Positions 39,021-48,900 of a DNA stretch of 64,000 nucleotides are shown here, one piece after another (positions within the stretch are counted from its first letter, which is position 1; each line of letters begins with the position of its first letter). The notes below the pieces were generated by a model, which made no database searches, was not told the DNA's origin, and saw only the letters and a program-made list of their open reading frames with translations. The DNA comes from Merluccius polli (lineage: Eukaryota > Chordata > Actinopteri > Gadiformes > Merlucciidae), in the NCBI GenBank assembly GCA_030340625.1, contig JAOPHQ010001995.1, forward strand, positions 334,501 through 398,500, read 5' to 3'. Position numbers and translations under genes: made by a program.

Positions 39021-39321
39021 GGTTCTCCTGGGGAAAAGGGTCATACACAGCGTGTTTCTCTCTCTCATTCTACTCACTACTACCACCATGCTCTCCAGCT
39101 ACTCCTTCCTCGTTTGGTCCACTTCTTCCAGCTTTTATCTTCTCTCCCCTCATTAGGGTGAGTGGCTGCAGCTGCTCCGCTTCCTGGTCTCGTTAGATGT
39201 CCATATATGGTCGGGTTTCCTTTAGACAGTGGGGAGAGTGAAAAGTGCTCTGCGGCCACAAAGATGGCATGGTGCAATATAAACCCCATCTACCACCATC
39301 CCACATACCCTCCTCCTTACC

Positions 39322-39339
39322 TGTACCCGGCGGGCGCCA
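39322..39339 (-). other. Putative primer-binding site
   Basis: On the minus strand the sequence reads TGGCGCCCGCCGGGTACA. TGGCGCC is the usual beginning of primer-binding sites complementary to tRNA 3' ends. It lies at the position expected just after a 5' LTR, but the LTR itself is replaced by a (TA)n tract. Confidence 0.45.
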
Positions 39340-39348
39340 CAATATACA

Positions 39349-39349
<1 letters not shown>

Positions 39350-39402
<53 letters not shown>
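39350..39402. repeat. (TA)n microsatellite at the right edge of the Gmr1-like element
   Basis: About 26 TA units located where the 5' LTR should be. Confidence 0.95.
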
Positions 39403-39403
<1 letters not shown>

Positions 39404-39405
<2 letters not shown>

Positions 39406-39707
39406 TGATGGGCCGTTATCGGTGTTACCGCGCTGCGATAACGCGAGACTCTTATCGCGCGATAAAAAAATTATCGCCGTTAATCTATTGTCAAAGTTGG
39501 GTTGGGAGCTGGGTCTATACCCCCCCCCCCCCCCCCGCGCTCAACAATCGCGCAGACTTATTCTTAGTCATTATTTAGGTAGCACACACATATTATGAAC
39601 GCCTTCGACAGAATTCAACTGAGCCACTTTAATCTAGATTAACCTAGATTAATTCCAAGATTACAATTAGATTAATCTAGATTAAAGAAATTAATCTATG
39701 CCCATCT
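39404..39707. mobile_element. hAT-like MITE
   Basis: Termini are TAGTGATGGGC and GCCCATCTCTA, imperfect inverted repeats. The interior has ATTAATCTAGATTAA-type words and a C-run next to CAACAATCGCGCAG. It is flanked by TA-rich tracts, so a duplication cannot be judged. Confidence 0.55.
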
Positions 39708-39710
39708 CTA

Positions 39711-39714
<4 letters not shown>

Positions 39715-39747
<33 letters not shown>
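39715..39747. repeat. (TA)n microsatellite
   Basis: About 16 TA units. Confidence 0.95.
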
Positions 39748-39753
<6 letters not shown>

Positions 39754-39777
39754 TATTCCCCACCCAATCCATTGTGA

Positions 39778-39811
39778 CTTATTCTCCTGGGGGAATCATC
39801 CCCCAGGAGAA
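39778..39811. repeat. Perfect short hairpin, 14-bp arms
   Basis: ATTCTCCTGGGGGA is followed after four bases by its exact reverse complement. Confidence 0.75.
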
Positions 39812-39889
39812 TTTTTGCAGAATTGTTGCAAAAAAGCTCAATTTTAGACACATTTTGAGATTGTTCAAAATCACTGATATATATACAGT

Positions 39890-40708
39890 ATATATTAAAA
39901 TTGAGAAAGGGGTTCAATAAGTCGTATGTAGGCGGGAGGAGGGGGAGGGGCAAGTAGGATGTGGCATAGGGTCCCCTGAAGGTCAGAAACGGCCCTGATG
40001 ATGTGCATATGGTTTCCCATATATCCATATGGACCACCTTGACCAATGGGAACCACTTACCCTACTCCAGTCCATAATGTAACAAGATGCGGACAGACGC
40101 AGAATATGGATGAAAGCGAACATGTGTACAACAAAACACCATCCTTGTGATTCCAAACATCCTTCGACGACCTTCAGGTAATGGCTCCACTGCTGCCAAA
40201 GAGAGGTCATCTTTGGCAGCGGAGGAGAAGTTTGCTTCTCTGGACTCTTCCATCTGTCCTGGCGAGGCAAAGACTAAAATGGTGCTTTTTGTTTTATTGT
40301 TGCATTTTTATTGTAGGATTTTATTATCATTAGTATTTACCTATTTTAAAATAGTTTTGGGGTGTATTCCAGCACTCAAACATTTCTAGTGATGTCTCCT
40401 TCTTGCCAGGCTGAGATAATAGCCTGGGAAGAAGATGCAAGCCTGAAAGATAACATGAATTCAACATACTTTATTTGATTGTTCCTCTTATCTTGCAATC
40501 TTGCAGTCATTTTAACCCAATTGAATCACAACTGAAAATACAACATATCATTTATAATATAATCATTCAGGAATAATGTAGCCACCCTGTTTTAGAGGTG
40601 TATTGCCCTTTTAGAAGCAGCCAGCCTATTTGTTCGAAAATTGAATATGTTGTGAGGTGTGTGTAGCGCTCTTCAATATAAAATTGATGATAGATTGTAT
40701 CAAATAAA

Positions 40709-40790
<82 letters not shown>

Positions 40791-42150
40791 TTAATTTGTT
40801 GCCATCCCCATAATCTCCCTGTGTCACAGTTGAGGAATGTCCTAATTAGAACCAATTTTAAACCACCTGGTGACGTCTTTTGATGTACTAATACGACCCA
40901 AGCCAATTAGCTCTCACTTGTCGTCCTCGTTCAACACTGATGGCTAGCAAGCTTAAACGTAAGACCAAACGGTCAATGTTGGAAATATCCATCTCTCAAA
41001 ACTCACGGCCCATTCCCAGTAGCAACCGTCTTTGTATTTTGTTTTATTTTTTTATTTTGATCTCGCACTTCCTTGTCTGTTTATTGTCTTTTTCGGGTAA
41101 TGCTGTTCTTTGTCAATTGACACAAATACATGATGGACACAAACACTCTGCATCCCTTTCATGAATCACACAGAGCAATCTTGTAGTGGTCAAAGCTCCA
41201 ACATCAAGCACTTTAACTTTGTGTAACCTCTGAACTCTCTTTTATGGCATTTTACACCAAGTTGTCCATAAAATATTATTCCCCCCACCCCCCCCCCCCC
41301 CCCCTACCTTACTGTATTTAAAAGTTATGACATTTCAGTTCTATTTTACAATCTCAACTTTTCCAAAACACCTGCAAATCAGTGCATCAAAACCTGAACA
41401 TCTTTTTTAAAAAGGCCACAAGATATTATCACGCAAAACGCCCACATCAAAGCAAATTTCGCATTTAATATGAAGTGCCAGCTTGTCAGTGAAACCCCAA
41501 ACAGAACTTAATCTGCAGTTATTAATTGTGTGAATCGCTAAAGATAGGCTATAGTGTTTGTAAAAACGTGTCACTGCCAAGTACTACCATTAATAATTAA
41601 ACCGTGATATATGTTTTAGCAATTTGGTTTGATTTAGTGGTTGCAATATTTGTTTTGTTGGTTGGAATAATTTTGTTTCGATATCAACCTTTACATTTGT
41701 TTTTTTTGTTTTTTAAGAATGAGGTTAGTATAAGGTATAAGGAAAGTGGTAAAGTGAGTCGGGACGGTCAAAACTATTTCGATTTCACGAACTGAGGGTA
41801 CCATCTAGTGGTCGACACTAGATCGTACTGACCGGGTTTTTTAAAACGCTCTTGTCAAAAAGGTGGCCATTTGCTCAGTTCACACACTATGGATATTCGC
41901 TGTTTTGGTTCTTTTACATAGTCTAGCCTATGTGTTTGTGTTATAACGTCTGATGGGAGTTATTTCATTATCTGCGAAGTCAAACTTGCCCATATGATGT
42001 TTGAATTCCATTATGTTGTTATGTATGTTATTATCGGGTGAAACCACTCTCCAAAGCCAATAGGGAAGGATTTGTGTTGCTATCTACACGTGTTGTTTGT
42101 ATCTACAACATGTACACAATACTGGCTTCATTTACCGTCACATGACACAT
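39890..42150. other. Region upstream of hsf2; no gene recognised
   Basis: A long (TA)n tract (40711-40790) and a C-run (41281-41304) are present. A CATCTAGTGG motif recurs at 41803. ORFs are short and unsupported. Confidence 0.5.
40711..40790. repeat. (TA)40 microsatellite
   Basis: Uninterrupted TA dinucleotides. Confidence 0.95.
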
Positions 42151-42154
42151 GAGG

Positions 42155-42310
42155 AGGGATATGACGTCATACGGTCATATTTGACCAATCCGCTTCCAAC
42201 CGGAAGTAGAACTCGCACTTCCCGTTAGTGCGACCACTTGTTTTTCCTCCTGAAAGATAGGAAACATTGCGCATTTTCGAGGTTAATTCTGTCAAAGCAA
42301 AATTGACAAG
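42155..42310 (+). promoter_or_regulatory. hsf2: Probable hsf2 promoter and 5' UTR
   Basis: Within 150 bases upstream of the ATG are a full CRE palindrome TGACGTCA (42162-42169), a CCAAT box (42185-42189), an ETS/GABP-type CCGGAAGT (42200-42207) and an inverted CTTCCCG nearby. No TATA box is at a fitting distance. This combination is typical of a TATA-less, broadly expressed promoter. The transcription start is not determined. Confidence 0.55.
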
Positions 42311-42403
42311 ATGAGAAATAACTCCAACGTCCCTGCGTTCCTGACCAAGCTGTGGACGCTGGTGGAGGACGAGGACAGCAGAGAGTTTATATGCTGGAGT
42401 CAG
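42311..42403 (+). CDS. hsf2: hsf2 exon 1 (coding part)
   Basis: The first 31 codons start [15 protein letters not shown], and the donor is CAG|GTAACG. The ATG is the only one in frame near the conserved VPAFL start of the DNA-binding domain. It ends in phase 0. Confidence 0.93.
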
Positions 42404-42494
42404 GTAACGGTCCACATTTTTAAACATTAAACGTTATTAAACATTATCCTTTAGTCACAGCTAACGCTAACACACTAGCATTCAGTGGGGAGGT

Positions 42495-42587
<93 letters not shown>

Positions 42588-42946
42588 ATGGTTATTGACA
42601 TCTATTGAACGATTCCAACAGGCGATTAGCAAGAGGTTAGTTAGTTAGTTAGTTAGTTAGCTTAGCTTTTAGCAGCCACCGGGTGGCTGTCTTGCAGAGT
42701 AAATCTAGAGATCAGGAGCCCGTTTCAGAAAGCAGGTTTAGTGAAAACTCTGAGTTAGTTAACCCTGAGATGAGGGGAAACTCTGTTTTTCGTTTCACAA
42801 AGCCAGTTCATCTTAACTCTGAGTCCGTTACCCTGTTACCAACATACTCCGTGAACCTAACCTGCTCGCTGGCAGGTTATCTTCAACTAACCCTGAGTTT
42901 CTCCTGCTCTTAAGCTGAAGCCTGCAGAAATCTCTGTCGGGAGAGG

Positions 42947-42981
<35 letters not shown>

Positions 42982-45900
42982 TAGACCCCGATTGGATATT
43001 TATCATTCCCTGATGAGTACCTGTTTGAGCGTTTCCGTTTCTCTGCATCATCAATAATTTATCTAAACAATATTCAGCCCTCACATCGTTCACATGACAC
43101 ATCGTGGACTCTCAGTTCAGAGCACATTCTTTGTATTGCACTTCGTTTTTTTGTGTATAACCTCGGTGATGCAGAGCATGTGTCCAAGGCAACTGTCTGT
43201 CGGGCTGTCCGAAATGAGACACTTGCACTGAAACGGCTACTATACACGTTAGTAGTATTATAGTATAATACTATACTATTCCCAGTTATGGTATTAGTCA
43301 TGATACCTATTGCCAATAGGTATCATGACTAATACCATTACTAGTACTGCCCGATGGCCCGTCCAGCAGTGCCTATTGGTACACAAAACTGGTAGATCGG
43401 CCCATTAGTCATGATTGATTCTGGGCTGGACCAATGACAGCCGAGGGCCGAAGTCCCTCCCTCTTGGTCATTAATATTTCCAACTCCACTGGGGAGAAGT
43501 AGGAGGATCGAGGCTTTTTGTCTTGTTGCCATGGTGAATCATGTTATCTGTGCTCCATTGATGAGGGCTTTTTATATCCTCATGCACAAGCTTCACTCAG
43601 GTTTACCTTAACTCAGAGTTGATTGAACTAAGTGTTATCACCTGGGGTCCGTTTCACAAAGCAGGTTCAACAACCTCTGAGTCTAATCCTAAACGCTGAG
43701 TTGATCTACTCTGAAATAGAAAACTCTGGGTTTTCGGTTCCAGAACAGCGGATTTGAGTTAATTTGATCAACTCAGAGGAGTTCCACCTAGGGTTAAGCA
43801 CATGCACCACAACTATAAAAAGCCAGCATCAATGGAGCCCTGATTCGACGAGTCACCATGTCAACGGGGAAGAGGAGGTCTACGTTTTTCACCAACCTCG
43901 AATTGGAAATCCTAATGCGCTCATATGGCGAGTTTCAACACGTTTTTAGAAAGAAGTGCAGCACTGCTGCGTAAGTTTAAATGTAGTCATTTGCAATCAC
44001 AATAATATTACAGGGGAAAACTGCTTGAATGGTAACTATTCATTTATTTCATTTAGGTGCAATCCCGCGGGGGAGAAGCGCACATGGCAGCAGCTTAAGA
44101 TGACATATAAAAACATTGTTCAAACAGATAAGACCTCGGCATGATCATTTTGATCATGTTTTACACTGTAAAGTAAATATTAAGTGGCTATTTGACTGTA
44201 TACAGTTGCCTTGCTCAAGTGCTCTGCATCTCCGACATTGTACAAAAAACTTCCATTTGCAAAGAAACGCAGTGCAACACACAATATCTGCTGGGATGTG
44301 AGAGACTACGGTTGGTAATGTTGCAAATGTAAGGACGGATTAGGTTGTGTATGTAAATGATGGACTGTGACGTGAAACGGTACCGTTGAAAAAGATAATT
44401 GTCTGGAAATGATAATTGTCTGGAAAGGCTACATCTATGCGCAGTCTGATAACCCTCTCCCAACGAATATTTAATTCTCTGCGCAGTAATGCTGCACCGT
44501 CATCCACGGGATCGTTGTCAAAAGCAGTGGTCGAAGTGGGCCAGTACTCAGCGGTACGCGCAGTACCGGCACTTCTACATTTTACCCTTTAGCGTACCGG
44601 CACTTTTTCTTGCGTACCGGCACTTGTCACAGGCTGCCGGTACTGTACTTTGCCCAGGGGTGGGCTGGGAACAAAATTCGGCCCGGGATAATTTCTCCGG
44701 GCCCGGCCCAAAACAGGGACGTCGACCGACCGGTGGGGGGGGGGGGGGTGGAGGTGGAGGTGCGCGATTGTTGAGGGGGGGACCGACGTAGAGGGGGGGA
44801 CCGACGTATTATGGCAGTCCTGGACCGGCCCAAAAATAATAATACACAAAATAAAAAATATATATATAAATAAATATATATATTACGGCCGGCCGGCTCG
44901 GCCTGAAATCGGCCGGCCGTTCGGGAAATCTCCCGAACCTCCCTATGGCCAGCCCGTCCCTGACTTTGCCCTAACCAGGGGCGGATCTACCGGAGTGGCG
45001 CCCCTCCCCCCCCCTGTCGGTCGTAGGTCCGGGGTGGGTTAATATCAGTGATATCGGTCAAAAGGACATGCCATGTTCGTGAAAAAAGTCGCCTCCTACT
45101 GTGCCTAATGGACTTCTGAAATAGCCTGACTCTGATTTTTTAAATGATTTTTGACAGACGGCTACGCCAAAACTCGCCTGCTGACTGAATGAATGAGGAA
45201 ATCAAATGGCGTGTGTGGCTGAAAGAGGGCGGAGACAGGTTGAAACTCGATGTTCATTGAGAAAAACCTGGTCCCGACCAGGTTAGTTTCATAGAGTCTG
45301 TTACTACGGTAACTGACCGAGAGCGTAAGTTATCTCTCTCTGTGAAACAGGCTAGAGTTACCCCTCTTTCTCTGGTTTGAGTTACCTCCCTTTGTGAAAC
45401 GGAAAACTCAGCGTTTCCCTCATTTCAGGGTTAATAAATGCAGGGTTTTCACTAAACCTGCTTTGTGAAATGGACCCCTGTTCTGAAACCGAAAACTCAG
45501 AGTTTGACAGCTCAGAGTTGGTCAACCTAGAGTTAAGGTTTTAACTCAGTTTGTTGAACCTGCTTTCTGAAACGGGCCCCAGGTAGCGTCCTGTGTGATT
45601 CATTGACATGTCTGTTATTTTTTTCCCCCCTGTGGGCTAGGGCTGGGCGATTATGGAAAAAATAATAATCACGATTATTTTTGATTGATATTGAAATCAC
45701 GATTAATAAACACGATTATTCATTGATTTCAAAAAAAGTGTTTATTGCACCACCAAAACTCAACTTTAAATATAACTTTTAGAAAAACAACCAGTAATAA
45801 ATGAGTAACAAGTAAAGTAAAAGAAATAAAATATATATATATATATATAAAAATAAAAATAAAAATAATAGCTCCCAGGCTGTCGTGCGACAATGTGACG

Positions 45901-48900
45901 TCACGGGAGCGCCGTAACTATTTATACTCGCGCTGGTGGCCGCAACAGTAGTTGCAGTCTTCTCCTGAACAGAGGTGGCGCCACTGAGGAAAGGCGACCA
46001 ACTTTGCTATTTCTACGCAGTAGAAGAAGAGATATACTAATACTGGTACCCCTGTGTCTTTAATTTCTTACACATCATTAGATATTCAGTTATATACAGC
46101 ATTATGGCTGTCTATTACTTTACATTGCTATTATTCTACATCACTGCCACACCTGGTCAGCCATCAACAGTCCAGTGTATGGCAGCAGTTCTCATATGAA
46201 TAGTGTTTGTAAGCATCCATCTTAATAACTTAATGATTATCTTATATACTTTTATTTTATAACTTACTGCCGCTTTGATAGTTTTTCAGCCACATAATTC
46301 CACTCGTCTTTGACCACAACAACAGTAGACAGCACTTACGTAAAACCACGGTTTATTAGCGAAAAAATATAGGCCTACACCACACAATAAAATAGAACAT
46401 ATAAAGGAAGAAGCCAAAATAGAACGCTACGGAATGACAGCGCTGCGGTGCTCCTGGGACGCTGCTGAGACGTTCTGCAGCGGCCCGGTGGAAATGCTTT
46501 CATTGATTAGAGTGGCAGCGATCAGCAGCGGTGACCGCGGCGCACGGCCCCGGTGGAAATGAGCAGGCGCATTAAAATGTGCCTTCGAACTCGTCCGTGT
46601 TTCTGTTTCCGCTTTGTCGGATCTCGCCGGCGAGATCTACATCATTTTGACGTCACATTGTCGCGTGACAGCTTGGGAACGGCGAGTATACTGCGGCCTT
46701 AATTTGCGCGGCGGCACAGTAATCGTTTTTCTTCGATTACAGTGTTTTCATGATCGTGAGAAGCCAAAATCGAAATCGTGATCAAATTTCGATTAATCGC
46801 CCAGCCCTACTGTGGACAATAAAGTTGTGTAGATCTACAATCTCTTTAGGTTATTATGCACTCTTTTGTTGTTAATGGTTCAGAGTTAAAGGTTTAATGT
46901 TTGCTCATGTTTTAAAACATATAATTTTGTATTTTGTTCTAGGAGGGTAACAGCTTCCTTGTGTTGGACGAGCAGCGTTTTGCCAAAGAGATTCTCCCAA
47001 AGTTTTTCAAGCACAACAATATGGCCAGCTTCATCCGACAACTAAACATGTGTATGTTTGTCTTTCTCCTTTTCCTGACCACATATTGACATACAGACAC
47101 ATGGAAGACATTGCTTGCTAAGATTTAACTAGGATTACTTTTCTATGTAAAGTGCTTTGAGTGTTTTAAAAAGCACTATATAATTGCAATAATCATTCTT
47201 AGGGATGTCCCGATCAGGTTTTTTGCCTCCGAGTCATTTGATATTGAGTATCTGCCGATACCGAGTCCCGATCCGATACTTTTACAGTACATTAAAAAAA
47301 TGAAGAACAGCGAAGAAACAGATCCAGGATGTCCCTGATTTTGTATTGACTTATTACCGTAAAACTTCTAATAATAGCCTGGGCGTTTATTTGCTTAAAT
47401 CACTGAAAGCACCCTGCCTTTATTGGGGACCTGCGTCTATTGGGGACAGGCGTTTAATTAATTTAGCAAAAAATTCAAACCAGACCATATCAAACCAGAC
47501 CGCCGTCTCATCCATATAGGGTGGCTTTAGGCCAGACTGTCCGGTTTTTCAATGCCCTGTCCGGCGTCCGGCGCAGCATCAAGCCGGACGCGTATTTGGC
47601 CTCCTTTTTGAGACAACCCCGCCGGTCATAGGCGGGGTTGTCATAGTCATCATCCGCGGTGTGTTACTATTGCGGGCACCCCCCCCGCGTCGGCCGTAGG
47701 TCCGCGGTGTGTTACTATTGCGCGCACCCCCCCCCCCCGCGTCGGCCGTAGGTCCGCGGTGTGTTACTATTGCGCGCACCCCCCCCCCCCCCCCCCCGCC
47801 GGTCGTAGGTCCGCGGTGTGTTACTATTGCGGTGTGTTACTATTAAGTCGTTCAAGAAATAATTTAGATAAAATCCAGACCAGGCCTCTATTGGAGACCT
47901 GCGTTTATTTGTCAAAACGTGTCGCCACACCAGGCTTTTAATGGGGACCTGCGTCTATTAGGGAGTGGGGACCCTGCTTTTATTGGAAGTTTTACGGTAC
48001 TTATTTTATCATTTAATACTTATAAACAGAGCACTTCTGTGAGGTAGCTTGAACAATCAAGTAATCAAGTAATAAAACAATTATTCACATTGGAGTTTAG
48101 TGCAACAATGTCTAATATAAAAACGAACAGCAGCTCAACTTGAAATAACTGGCAGGCATGTAAACAAATAAGCAAATAAAAGTGCCACAGTGTTATAAAG
48201 TAATGTGCTTTTCGGAACTGCACTCCTAATTTACTCTCCTCTGGCTTCACAGAAGGAAATGTACGTTTTTCTTGATGAAAACCACTTTGTACTTTAAACA
48301 ATTGTGCTCTTTGCTTTTGGTCTGGGTGAATACTCGATTCTGATTGGCTGGAGGGTGTAGGGTAAAAAGTGTTAATTTACACCTAGGAAAGACTAACTGC
48401 TGCAGTCGGGTCGCTATGGCCACGTTGCTTGGCAACGCCTGCATACGGGAGATATTAAATAGTACGCTTGACTTGTAAAAAAAAAAAAAAAAAACTCACG
48501 ATTTTAACTCTAAAACACATTAAAGTATTATTAATTGATCAAATATTTCTTTCTTTCGTAAGTGGACTTCGCTGAAGCAACGCTTCACGTCAGACGGTTC
48601 ACGCCTCCGCGTCGTCCATTCATTTCTGTTAATGGACACCTCGTCGGGCATTATCCCTTACATGTCTAGTAATCTAGACTCTAGCATATGCACTCTAGTA
48701 TATGTCACTCCACACCGCAAACATATTCGCGCCCCCAGCTTCAAGCTGCTGCCGTGTTCTGCTTCGCTTTACGGCACGCAGCAAAGTGACATTATTTTTT
48801 ATCAAAGCTGTTATTTTTCCCATTTGTTTTGCATATATCCGATCCCTGATCGGGATGTAACGTCCGATTCCGATCGAGTTTGAAACCACGTGATCGGCCC

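Larger units (their letters stand above)
35326..39343 (-). mobile_element. Gmr1-like Ty3/gypsy element (gag-protease-integrase-RT order), truncated
   Basis: In minus-strand order there is a possible primer-binding site (39339-39322), a leader with tandem repeats, gag with zinc knuckle, protease, integrase, and the beginning of reverse transcriptase. Integrase ahead of RT is the copia-like order described for the cod element Gmr1 within Ty3/gypsy. The RT part is cut off at the (TA)n tract after about 60 residues. No LTR is recognisable on either side; both borders are (TA)n tracts. A SINE splits the frame at 36746-37026. Otherwise I see no stop from 38558 to 35330, so this copy is comparatively young. 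Confidence 0.75.
43645..45477. mobile_element. Inner PIF/Harbinger element with SANT and transposase fragments
   Basis: Termini are GGGTCCGTTTCACAAAGCAGG and CCTGCTTTGTGAAATGGACCC, 21 bp with one mismatch. They are flanked by CTG at 43642-43644 and 45478-45480. It holds a + strand Myb/SANT-like two-exon gene and a minus-strand HARBI1-like transposase fragment, the two proteins used by PIF/Harbinger elements. A hAT MITE (44655-44962) is inserted in it. Confidence 0.75.
42716..45579. mobile_element. Outer PIF/Harbinger-like element in hsf2 intron 1
   Basis: Ends are GAGCCCGTTTCAGAAAGCAGG and CCTGCTTTCTGAAACGGGCCC, inverted with one mismatch, flanked by CAG at 42713-42715 and 45580-45582. A second element with related ends is nested inside it (43645-45477). 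CTGAGTTA-type words are repeated in both ends. Three-base duplications fit PIF/Harbinger. Confidence 0.7.

Noticed and set aside
38559..39089. N-terminal extension of the gag ORF to an ATG at 39089
   Set aside because: This part is encoded by tandem leader repeats and low-complexity sequence. The ATG at 38558 precedes the conserved capsid region.
36985..39161. Long + strand ORFs (up to 341 residues)
   Set aside because: They are antisense shadows of the GC-rich Gmr1-like gag-protease frame, which has clear zinc knuckle and protease motifs on the minus strand.
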